Below, piece after piece: positions 8,140-13,677 of a DNA stretch of 14,110 nt (position 1 is the first letter of the stretch; each line of letters starts with the position of its first letter). A program made the position numbers and the translations under genes. The notes under the pieces were generated by a model, which was not told the origin of the DNA, ran no database searches, and was given only the letters and a program-made list of their open reading frames with translations. The DNA lies in the NCBI GenBank assembly GCA_023436825.1, contig JAEZHS010000361.1:1-14110 (forward strand), read 5' to 3'. The DNA is from Pseudomonadota bacterium. Its GTDB lineage: Bacteria > Pseudomonadota > Alphaproteobacteria > Reyranellales > Reyranellaceae.

Positions 8140-8172
8140 TGGCTCGGCAAGACAGCAGAAGGAGCCGAGCCA
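8140..8172 (+). promoter_or_regulatory. Hairpin enclosing the ribosome binding site of the small lipoprotein gene
   Basis: TGGCTCGGC (8140-8148) pairs perfectly with GCCGAGCCA (8164-8172), the last A being the first base of the ATG. The 15-base loop contains most of the AGAAGGAG ribosome binding site. Such a fold could limit initiation or stabilise the 5' end of the mRNA. It is seen directly as an inverted repeat; its function is inference. Confidence 0.45.
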
Positions 8173-8339
8173 TGAAATACATTCCGCTGATTGCCATCGC
8201 GGCAAGCGCCCTGGCGGTGGTGGGTTGCACCGTCGCCACCCATGAGCGCGTGGTCGAAAGGCCCGCCCCGGCGGTTTCCGAGCGCACCGTCGTCTACACC
8301 GACCCGGCGCCGGCCACGACGACGGTCTACACGCGCTAA
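8172..8339 (+). CDS. Small lipoprotein, 55 aa
   Basis: 55-aa protein. It has a short positively charged start, a hydrophobic core IPLIAIAASALA, and a lipobox VVGC with Cys19 as the lipidated residue, so it should be anchored in the membrane facing the periplasm. The mature part (about 37 residues) is low-complexity, rich in Thr, Val, Pro and Glu with repeats of ERTVV and TTVYT type, without Asp at position +2, so outer-membrane sorting is plausible. AGAAGGAG precedes the ATG at 8172. It stands alone: 114 bases separate it from the binding-protein gene, and a strong hairpin follows. Similar short Thr/Val-rich lipoproteins are common in alphaproteobacteria and have no assigned function. Confidence 0.75.
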   Translation: MKYIPLIAIAASALAVVGCTVATHERVVERPAPAVSERTVVYTDPAPATTTVYTR

Positions 8340-8348
8340 AGCGCGATC

Positions 8349-8382
8349 CGGGTATCGCCGGGAAAATCTCCGGCGATACCCG
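8349..8382 (+). terminator. Stem-loop after the small lipoprotein gene
   Basis: A 13-base perfect stem, CGGGTATCGCCGG (8349-8361) with CCGGCGATACCCG (8370-8382), has an eight-base A-rich loop. It starts nine bases after the lipoprotein stop. No T-tract follows, so it may be a mRNA-stabilising end or a factor-assisted terminator rather than a classic intrinsic one. Confidence 0.6.
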
Positions 8383-8525
8383 CCGCGATGGCTCGGCGGC
8401 CGACGCTCGTCATTGATCGTGGCCGTTCTCGAGCACGGCATTCGCTTTCCACATTTTCGGAGTTTTGCCCATCGGCGCCCCGCAACGCTGGATGCGTATC
8501 GTGCCTGCATAAACGGGAGGGAGCC

Positions 8526-8551
8526 GGGTATACTCAGCGGGTACACTCAGA
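8526..8551 (+). repeat. Two tandem 13-base repeats upstream of a small operon
   Basis: GGGTATACTCAGC (8526-8538) is directly followed by GGGTACACTCAGA (8539-8551), 11 of 13 bases identical, ending 30 bases before the 56-aa gene. The first copy contains TATACT, close to a sigma-70 -10 box, although no good -35 box is seen. The tandem layout suggests a promoter or operator. Short and unproven. Confidence 0.3.
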
Positions 8552-8581
8552 GCCGCTGATCGGCAGCCGGGGAGACTCGCG

Positions 8582-8752
8582 ATGATCTATATCCTGACGC
8601 TCGTAGTATTGTCGGGCGGAAACGTCGCGATCGCTACGGCGGAGTACAACAGTGCTGCGGCCTGCGAGGCGGCCAAGGCGGTCGACGAACGGGCACTGGC
8701 CTCCGCCAACCGGCAGCCCATGGTGGTCGCGACATGCACGGCCAAGGACTAG
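8582..8752 (+). CDS. Small exported-like protein with two cysteines, 56 aa
   Basis: 56-aa protein starting at ATG 8582, preceded by GGGGAG seven bases upstream. Residues 2-10 (IYILTLVVL) form a short hydrophobic start, followed by an alanine-rich part with AACEAAKAV, and a second Cys near the end (VVATCTAKD). Cys28 and Cys52 could form a disulphide if the protein is exported. I recognise the pattern of a small rhizobial protein type with the same layout (hydrophobic start, SAxxCExAKxA, terminal Cys), but no function is known. The gene ends 11 bases before the LapA-domain gene, and its stop TAG lies next to that gene's ribosome binding site, so the two are probably cotranscribed. Confidence 0.65.
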   Translation: MIYILTLVVLSGGNVAIATAEYNSAAACEAAKAVDERALASANRQPMVVATCTAKD

Positions 8753-8763
8753 GGAGCATTGAC

Positions 8764-8991
8764 ATGCGCTGGCTACATCTTGCCGTGGTCGTGATCTTCG
8801 CAGCGGCCATTGTCATCTTCATCGCCCAGAACCTCGAGCTGGTGACGATGTCGTTCCTGGGCTTCAGCGCCCGTACACCGCTCGCGGTGTTGATCGCGCT
8901 CGCTTATGTCCTTGGGATGGCGACGGGCGGCAGCCTTTGGGCACTGCTGAAGCGATCCTTTCAGGGATCGAAGCTCGCTGCCAGGCAATGA
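8764..8991 (+). CDS. LapA-domain (DUF1049) membrane protein
   Basis: 75-aa inner-membrane protein with two predicted helices (about 3-20 and 38-61). The segment FIAQNLELVTMSFLGFSARTP between them matches the LapA/DUF1049 signature: Gln-Asn, then a beta-like VTMSFLGF, then a second helix beginning PLAVLIALAYVLG. LapA proteins of enteric bacteria act in lipopolysaccharide assembly and in control of LpxC turnover; alphaproteobacterial versions are less studied. The partner LapB is not in the window. I chose ATG 8764, with AGGGAG seven bases before it, over an ATG 30 bases upstream that would add a non-hydrophobic leader and overlap the preceding gene. Length and helix layout fit the family. Confidence 0.85.
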   Translation: MRWLHLAVVVIFAAAIVIFIAQNLELVTMSFLGFSARTPLAVLIALAYVLGMATGGSLWALLKRSFQGSKLAARQ

Positions 8992-9079
8992 ACGACCGCC
9001 AGGCCGAACAGCTCCGTCCACCCGAAGAGCGGCTGCACGATAGTTTGTTGGTAAGCTCGCCTTTTCCGTCGGCGGAGGA

Positions 9080-9129
9080 TGGTGCTGCCGGACAGGATTG
9101 AACTGTCGACCTCTCCCTTACCCAGGGAG
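9080..9129 (-). other. 3' fragment of tRNA-Thr(GGT), candidate attachment site
   Basis: Read on the minus strand, this is the 3' 50 nt of a tRNA: anticodon stem CTCCC/GGGAG with loop TGGGTAA (anticodon GGT), a five-base variable loop, T-arm GACAG-TTCAATC-CTGTC, acceptor strand CGGCAGC, discriminator A and an encoded CCA. The matching 5' acceptor strand (GCTGCCG) and D-arm are absent from the bases to the right, where an AT-richer segment (9131-9165) begins. Position 33 of the loop is G instead of the near-universal T, which supports a non-functional copy. A 3' tRNA fragment is what site-specific integration into a tRNA gene leaves at the far end of the element, here implying that the element extends to the right. 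Confidence 0.75.
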
Positions 9130-9342
9130 TCAAATTATATTGTGTCTCAAGAGCTTAGAAGCTTGCCCACCACTCTGCCAACTCAGACCGCCTTCGCGCC
9201 CGGGACCCATCTGAGACTTATTCCACAGCCGTTTGCACCGTTAGCTTGCTTCGACGTTCGACGGGAGAGGCGTATCCGATGCCCTTTGAGATACTCGAAG
9301 CTGGCCCCCTCTCACTGAGCGCCAAATCGATCGTCTGGAACG
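9130..9342. other. No supported gene
   Basis: The stretch between the tRNA fragment and the PAS remnant holds no coding frame I can support. It begins with an AT-richer segment unlike the surrounding DNA, consistent with the edge of inserted DNA. Short open frames here have no recognisable protein pattern. Confidence 0.5.
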
Positions 9343-9768
9343 TCAGTTGGGTATGCATGCTCGCATTCGGTACCGGCTCGGCTCCTCATAGTCCTTCGTT
9401 CCCCGGCAGAGTGGGGCTTCTCGCTCGTGGCGAAGCTGCTGCCTATTAAAGATCAACCGCGATACCAGGCCTCTGCCCTCTTCTCGGAGCGCCCGACGCT
9501 GGCGTGGCATCGGGTCGGCGGAAGCGCTCGCCAGCACCCGGCGCAGGGAAGCTCCGAGGTTGCGCGTGCCGTCTGCCTCGGGGTCGGCCGGGTTGTCTGG
9601 AAAAGCCTCGAACATGTGATGGCCGGCCAGCGCGTCACGTTCCGTCATTGTGGCGGTCAAGTACGCACGGTTGGCGTCGAGGATGCGCAGATCGCAGCTG
9701 AGCAGCAGGTACGGGTTGCTGCTTGCTCCAAACACTGCCGCATAATCGAGAGCAGGATGTCTGGTCAT
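9343..9768 (-). pseudogene. Truncated PAS-domain signalling protein
   Basis: From ATG 9768 the first 88 or so residues (to about 9505) read as the N-terminal PAS domain of a sensor protein: LDYAAVFGASSNPYLLLS, then RILDANRAYLTATMTER, then HHMFEAFPDNPADPEADGTR and NLGASLRRVLASASADPM. This is typical of histidine kinases or response-regulator-linked PAS proteins of rhizobia. After residue 88 the similarity stops abruptly, and the frame runs about 54 more codons of unrelated sequence to a stop at 9343. No kinase, cyclase or output domain follows in any frame that I can see, so most of the gene is lost. It lies just inside the presumed island boundary. Confidence 0.6.
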
Positions 9769-10034
9769 GGCGCCCCATAGATTGGGCCGCCCCCGGCTGC
9801 GGCGCAAGTGACGGGCCAAGGCCATTTAGTGCGAAGTATGCCCCCGGTTTGGGAACCCAGGGCCGAGGGACGTAGTTATGTTTCGTTGGTCTCACCTGGT
9901 GCGCGCGGAGTGGGCACCACAGGCCTTGGTCTGGCCGCTCTTCCCAAAATAAGCCGCCCGAGCACGCAATGTAGTTGGCCGGCGTACGGCAGCGAGGTTG
10001 TCGATTGGCTTCCACTCTGTCTTCCTTCCCAGGT

Positions 10035-10199
10035 ATGCGTGAAGGCGCAAACGGCGTGTCATTGACCGCCGAGGGACGAAGAGTGCCGGTTGAGCAGCGG
10101 TCGGCGTTCAAACCCGATGCCGAGGACGAGGACGCCGCGCCGCGGCTCGACATCCGAGCGCGACGTTTGCCGTTTCAGCGGCGCGGGGTCTTCCGATGA
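10035..10199 (+). pseudogene. C-terminal remnant of a small HTH-like protein
   Basis: Translation from ATG 10035 gives 54 residues resembling the C-terminal half of the 90-aa protein at 12250-12522: MREGANGVSLTAEGRR against IRDGARGIALTQEGRR, then a variable linker, and the same kind of ending, RRLPFQRRGVF against RRLPYQRKSIF. The N-terminal part of that protein has no counterpart upstream (9975-10034 reads as unrelated residues), so this is a truncated paralogue. Its end overlaps by 25 bases the convergent 73-aa membrane protein gene. It could also be a short expressed peptide, but the missing half argues for decay. Confidence 0.5.
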
Positions 10200-10396
10200 G
10201 CCCATCGGCTGGCGATTGCAGTTCCAGGGACGGCCCCGGCCTCTATGGCAAAGCTGTGTAGCCTCGGGATGTCACGCAGGTCCGGCTGAAACCTCAATAG
10301 GCTTGGCACATCGCTACGCACGAGCTGACGATGCCAGACGTAGAACCCAGCAAGAGCAACTGCGATGGTCGTAACAGGAAGAATAAGGATCAGCAT
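10175..10396 (-). CDS. Small single-helix membrane protein, 73 aa, unknown function
   Basis: 73-aa frame from ATG 10396, preceded by GAGGG five bases upstream; a GTG four codons earlier is an alternative but overlaps that site. Residues 1-22 (MLILILPVTTIAVALAGFYVWH) form one clear hydrophobic helix, followed by a basic hydrophilic tail ending AHRKTPRR. It would be an inner-membrane protein with a cytoplasmic or periplasmic tail. I recognise no family. Its 3' end overlaps the remnant reading the other way. It stands in a decayed region, so it may not be expressed. Confidence 0.4.
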   Translation of the reverse strand: MLILILPVTTIAVALAGFYVWHRQLVRSDVPSLLRFQPDLRDIPRLHSFAIEAGAVPGTAIASRWAHRKTPRR

Positions 10397-10752
10397 CGGC
10401 ACCCTCACAAGGACCCGCGAATGTGTCGGAAATGAATTGGAGTCAATCCATAGGGATTGATCGCGAGATCAGTCAGAGCGCTTTGTGTTGTGCCGATTGG
10501 GAGCGCGTCCTTTGGCTCGGCGAGATGGCCGTCGCCTAGTCCCGTACCGCCCGCCTGCCTGAGGCCTATGTCGAATGCGGCGGCGAACACTTTAAATCCG
10601 CGTCGACCACCTGGGCGGCCGAGAGCGTCGCCTGCCTTCGTGGCCAGCAGCCCCGAGTGACCTAGGGGATACAGCCTAGTCCGCCCCAAACAGCTCCCGA
10701 GTCACCCGCACTCACGCGCCTGGCAGAAGAGGCGCTGGCAGGTAGCGGCTGG
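10397..10752. other. No supported gene
   Basis: Between the 73-aa membrane gene and the ligase fragment, both strands stay open over about 200-280 bases (10405-10689 minus, 10457-10660 plus), but neither product shows a recognisable motif, and open frames of this length are expected at this GC content. The last 57 bases (10696-10752) are coding-like, extending the ligase similarity upstream of its first usual start codon. Confidence 0.4.
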
Positions 10753-11433
10753 GTGCACGAGATCAAGTATGACGGCTATCGCATGCATGCCCGGATCGAC
10801 GGCGGCAAGGCGACGCTCCTCACCCGTACCGGGCTCGATTGGTCCCACCGCTACCGGCGCACGATCGAGGCACTTGGCGCGCTGAAGGTGAAGTCGGCCT
10901 ACATCGATGGCGAACTCTGCGCCCTGAACGCTGATGGCGCTCCGGTTTTCAACCGCCTCCAATCCGCCATGGATGAGGGCCGAGCCGATCAGCTCGTCTT
11001 CTTTGCCTTCGATCTGCTGTTCATCGACGGCGATGATATTGCTTCGCTGCTGCTGGTCGAGCGCAAGGCCCGCCTGCAACGCCTCTTCAAGCAGGAGATT
11101 GCGGGGCTGCGCTACAGCGAGCACGTCGGACGCATGCTCTACGCCGGCCGCGCCGGCACCGGCATCAGCGACAAGGAGCTGATGCGGCTAGCGGGCGTGC
11201 TGAAGCCACTGGCGGTGGCCAGGATGCCACGCGCCGAGCCGCCGCCGCGCGAAAGCCGATTCGGCTCGCCTCTCAAGCTGTCGCGAGTGCACTGGGTGAA
11301 GCCCGAGCTGGTCGTCGAGGTCACCCACCTGACCTGGACCGACGACAATCTCTTGCGTCAGGTCTCATACCAGGGGCAGCGGGAAGACAAGCCCGCAAGG
11401 CAGGTCGTGCGCCCGGTGCCGCATCCGCTGTGA
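10753..11433 (+). pseudogene. ligD: LigD-type ATP-dependent DNA ligase fragment with internal deletion
   Basis: The frame encodes the ligase module of a LigD-type (non-homologous end joining) DNA ligase. Motif I is EIKYDGYR (adenylated Lys5), motif III is YIDGELC (50-56), then FFAFDLLF (83-90). The C-terminal oligonucleotide-binding fold follows, with YAGRAGTGISD, PPPRESRFGSPL, SRVHWVKPELVVEV and LLRQVSYQGQREDKPA. Between RYSEHVG (120-126) and RMLYAG, about 60 residues expected in the family are missing, including motif IV (EGIVSK) and motif V (the KxK of the nucleotide pocket), so it should not ligate. The frame is not broken. Similarity extends upstream in frame to about 10696 (ending GSGWVHEIK), but no ATG, GTG or TTG lies there; GTG 10753 is the first usual start. 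The LigD polymerase and phosphoesterase domains, and Ku, are absent from the window. Confidence 0.75.
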
Positions 11434-11468
11434 CCGCAAGCGCGGGGGCGAATCTCTCGGAACGGACA

Positions 11469-11981
11469 CTATCTGACCATCCGCGTGGTGTTCGCCAGAA
11501 GCAGCCAAGAGCGGTTCAGCGTCGCGCGAGATTTGGCGATGGCACGATCGTTTTCTGTCTTGGCCTGGGATACCTGTTGGCGAAACACGGCCCGAGCTTT
11601 CAAGAATTCTGAACAGAGTGCCTCGGATCGCCGTAGTTCTGTAGATGGATCGGAGTCTATCTCGTCTGGGGTGCCGGAGTCGCCCGCATCCTCCTTGGCG
11701 GGGTCAGGCACCGGATCCGGCTGCGGAATCCCGAGTTGACGTGCCAACGGTATAGCGCGTTCGAGAAGCCCGTCGATCAAGGATGGTGACCTCTGAAGAA
11801 GCAGCGACCGGCTTACCTGCCTGTAGTGCTGGCGGCCAAGCGGCGTCAGACGCCAGCCGTCCTTGAAGCGCTCCACCAACTTGAACTGGACAAGTCGGTG
11901 CGCCAATCTCGCATCTACCCTCAGGGATTGGTTGGCGATTCGGCGCAGCTCAATCTCTTCTTCCCGCGTGAGCTTACGCAT
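11469..11981 (-). CDS. Small winged-helix-like protein, 170 aa
   Basis: 170-aa frame from ATG 11981. Residues 1-62 look like a small winged-helix domain: a first helix LTREEEIELRRIANQ, a second around DARLAHRLVQFKLVERF, then a hairpin-like DGWRLTPLGRQHYRQV. The same layout occurs in the frameshifted gene at 12519-12726 (LSRHEETALRKV, then GLIEK, DGLAWRLTPLGQQRYAV). Residues 63-85 are a hydrophobic, Leu-rich helix; 86-118 are Pro/Asp/Glu-rich and probably disordered; 119-165 form a charged helix that may be a coiled coil. A GAGG lies nine bases upstream of the ATG; an upstream in-frame ATG at 12113 adds 44 residues without family-like pattern. The fold suggests DNA or nucleic-acid binding, but no target is visible. 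It diverges from the 90-aa relative at 12250. Confidence 0.6.
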   Translation of the reverse strand: MRKLTREEEIELRRIANQSLRVDARLAHRLVQFKLVERFKDGWRLTPLGRQHYRQVSRSLLLQRSPSLIDGLLERAIPLARQLGIPQPDPVPDPAKEDAGDSGTPDEIDSDPSTELRRSEALCSEFLKARAVFRQQVSQAKTENDRAIAKSRATLNRSWLLLANTTRMVR

Positions 11982-12249
11982 GGGCACGCGCCTCGCCTTG
12001 TCGTGAGCGGAGCGCGGGACATTCTTGCCGATGTCGCCGTCACTCAGCCGCCGACGCTCATGGGTGACAATCGGCAATGGAAGGACTACGCACGCTATCG
12101 GACGAGGTCGCAAGGCCCATCAGGTCCCTTTTGAGGTACCGACATGGGGGGTGAGCAGGGCTACACTGCAGGAGGGGGCCGAAACGCTCGATCGTTGCCT
12201 TCAACCGCTGACTCCCGGAACGCGATCCAGGCCGGAACGTTTGTCGTTC

Positions 12250-12522
12250 ATGGTGCTGAACCTTAGCGATTTGGATCTCGACATGCTTCGCAAGCTCGCA
12301 AACGGTGAGACCGTATCGCTGTCCTCACATCTCAGGCTGCGGCTCGAGCTGGCTGGATTGATACGGGATGGTGCTCGCGGCATCGCTCTGACGCAGGAAG
12401 GCCGCCGTCGAGCCAGCGAAAGACCTCGGCCTATCGCTTCCGGGACGACGAAGCCGGCGATCAGGGTCACGCTGGATCCCCGGGGCCGGCGCCTCCCTTA
12501 TCAGCGCAAATCGATTTTTTAA
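12250..12522 (+). CDS. Small HTH-like protein with RRLPYQR tail, 90 aa
   Basis: 90-aa frame from ATG 12250; a TTG nine bases earlier is an alternative, and neither has a strong ribosome binding site. Helix-rich start LSDLDLDMLRKLANGE, then SSHLRLRLELAGLIRDGARGIALTQEGRRRA (25-55), which has the shape of a recognition helix followed by a beta wing as in the neighbouring WRLTPLG proteins. A linker of Pro/Ala/Thr leads to the basic C-terminal segment RGRRLPYQRKSIF. The remnant at 10035-10199 shares the second half. Its stop overlaps the stop of the convergent gene at 12519. I do not know a named family; DNA binding is an inference from the fold pattern. Confidence 0.55.
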   Translation: MVLNLSDLDLDMLRKLANGETVSLSSHLRLRLELAGLIRDGARGIALTQEGRRRASERPRPIASGTTKPAIRVTLDPRGRRLPYQRKSIF

Positions 12523-12726
12523 AGCTGCGAGGTGTCGGCTACAAGGACCGCATAGCGTTGCTGGCCGAGCGGTGTCAGCCTCCAAGCCAGACCATCCCTT
12601 TTCGATCAGGCCCAGGTCCATCAAACGGCGCAGGTGCGACTCCTCCAACCGATCCGCACTGTCGCCCCCGACCTTGCGTAGTGCCGTCTCTTCGTGGCGG
12701 CTGAGCGGTGCGAGAATACCCCTCAT
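12519..12726 (-). pseudogene. Small winged-helix-like gene with a single-base frameshift
   Basis: ATG 12726 has an excellent ribosome binding site, AGAGGAGG, a few bases upstream. The frame reads MRGILAPLSRHEETALRKVG, then SADRLEESHLRRLMDLGLIEK, after which it leaves the family pattern and runs on into the gene to its left. Dropping one base in the run AAAAGGG (12596-12602 on the plus strand CCCTTTT) restores DGLAWRLTPLGQQRY and a proper stop at 12519, matching DGWRLTPLGRQHY of the 170-aa paralogue. The intact product would be about 68 aa. Either the gene is freshly broken, or the base is a sequencing error; uncorrected, the frame continues to 12325 over the opposite gene, which is unlikely to be real. 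Confidence 0.6.
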
Positions 12727-12878
12727 CAGGCCCTCCTCTAGCCGAGGGCGAGCTAGGGACTCGACAAACGTCGAACAAGTGCAGCGTTCATCCGTACCAC
12801 CAATTCACCACTGGAATTTGAAGCTGTCGCCAGCCGGATCGATGTGCAACTTCTGCGCATTCAAGCGTTGCGGGGTCC

Positions 12879-13055
12879 GTGAGCGATTCTCCGTTCAATA
12901 TCCCGCTGATGTCGGCCGATTCGTTGTTGGAGCTTGCCGCGGAGGCTCTGGCAAAGGCGGAGACGATGCGCGATGCAAACGCCAAGCAAACCATGCTCAC
13001 CGTCGCGGCCATGTACCAGAAAATGGCAGAGCGAGCGCGACAGCGAGAGTCCTGA
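12879..13055 (+). CDS. Small helical protein, 58 aa
   Basis: 58-aa frame from GTG 12879 to TGA. The product is mostly one helical hairpin: SADSLLELAAEALAKAETM, then RDANAKQTMLTVAAMYQKMA, then ERARQRES. I recognise this layout (LLxLAxxxxxKAExMxD, then a residue run ending AxxYxxxAERA) from short rhizobial hypothetical proteins and C-terminal tails of larger ones; no function is assigned. A GCGGGG stretch is near the start but the ribosome binding site is weak; an in-frame ATG at 12909 would remove ten residues. A strong inverted repeat begins 11 bases after the stop. The reading frame upstream remains open, but without pattern. Confidence 0.55.
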   Translation: MSDSPFNIPLMSADSLLELAAEALAKAETMRDANAKQTMLTVAAMYQKMAERARQRES

Positions 13056-13065
13056 TGCGCGGGTG

Positions 13066-13102
13066 GCGGCCCAGTCCCTCGACAGATGCAACACTGGGCC
13101 GC
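13066..13102 (+). terminator. Inverted repeat after the 58-aa gene
   Basis: GCGGCCCAGT (13066-13075) and ACTGGGCCGC (13093-13102) form a perfect ten-base stem with a 17-base loop. It begins 11 bases after the stop codon. No T-tract follows, so it may be a transcript end, an operator or a protein-binding palindrome. Confidence 0.4.
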
Positions 13103-13203
13103 TCGAGAGGGGCGCGTCTGGCTGACAGCCTGAAGCCCGACCACCCCATGGTTTGGGGATGGGTTTGTCAATTGCGGACCGGCCTTTCTGTCGAGGAACT
13201 GAA

Positions 13204-13596
13204 ATGGCAGACGACCCAAGGGACATCGAAGCGGCTATCCTCGAGGCCGATGTCTTTGAGTTCAACCATCCAGACGGGACGACCGTCCGACTGACCGTCA
13301 CGCTGCTGGATATCCAAAACGACGCGGTCCCGATGTCGAGAGAAGCCCGGGATCACGGTGCCCAGGCTTTCGGCATGCTGTTCTTCGAATCCGCCTCCGT
13401 GACGTGTCCAAAGGAAGCGGTGGTCTGGGAACGCTTCGACGACGGTTTGCAAATTGCGCCGACAGACGACGAGGCCCACCTGCTCGATGAAACTGTGCTG
13501 AAGGCCATGTGCCTGCGGGCGCTCGCAACGTTCCTCGCAGACACGGCGGAGAAGGACCCCAAGTATGCCTGGCTGGCACCTCCGCGCCTGCATTGA
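13204..13596 (+). CDS. Hypothetical acidic protein, 130 aa
   Basis: 130-aa soluble, acidic protein from ATG 13204, with GAGGAA six bases upstream, which decides this start over an in-frame ATG at 13153. No signal peptide or membrane segment. The N-terminal part FEFNHPDGTTVRLTVTLLDI reads like beta strands; the middle is VPMSREARDHGAQAFGML; the C-terminal part LDETVLKAMCLRALATFLADTAEKDPKYAWL reads as helices. Two cysteines (SVTCPKEA and KAMCLRA). I recognise no named domain. Codon use looks normal for the region and there are no breaks, so it is likely a real gene. It is followed 81 bases later by a small basic protein gene in the same direction. Confidence 0.65.
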   Translation: MADDPRDIEAAILEADVFEFNHPDGTTVRLTVTLLDIQNDAVPMSREARDHGAQAFGMLFFESASVTCPKEAVVWERFDDGLQIAPTDDEAHLLDETVLKAMCLRALATFLADTAEKDPKYAWLAPPRLH

Positions 13597-13677
13597 CGCT
13601 TGCCGGCAATGTCCGAAGGGCGGAGAGGAACGACTCCGGCTGTATTGGCGTTGCCGCTGCAGTCGGAAGAGCTGACC

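Noticed and set aside
8054..8546. Minus-strand open frames over the lipoprotein region
   Set aside because: Antisense to the small lipoprotein gene and its flanking hairpins; no motif or ribosome binding site.
9080..9190. Complete tRNA with a long variable arm or intron
   Set aside because: The right-hand bases contain weak D-arm-like and anticodon-like strings (TTCTAA), but no GCTGCCG strand to pair with the acceptor end, so a full cloverleaf cannot form.
9079..9318. Plus-strand open frame beginning MVLPDRIELSTSPLPRE
   Set aside because: Its start is the antisense translation of the tRNA-Thr 3' end, a well-known spurious peptide; the rest has no protein pattern.
10405..10689. 94-codon minus-strand open frame and overlapping plus-strand frame
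   Set aside because: No recognisable motif on either strand; both may be chance frames in GC-rich decayed DNA.
12592..12604. Programmed -1 frameshift at the slippery run A AAG GGA
   Set aside because: A -1 shift leads to a stop after a few codons; the family frame needs a +1 shift, so programmed -1 slippage does not explain it.
12787..12882. Short plus-strand frame ending TGA that overlaps the GTG of the 58-aa gene
   Set aside because: It lacks any usual start codon before a short tail and has no family pattern; the GTGA overlap is probably chance.
12572..13294. 240-codon plus-strand open frame
   Set aside because: Runs across the frameshifted HTH gene, the 58-aa gene and the start of the 130-aa gene in other frames; Ser/Arg-rich with no motifs.
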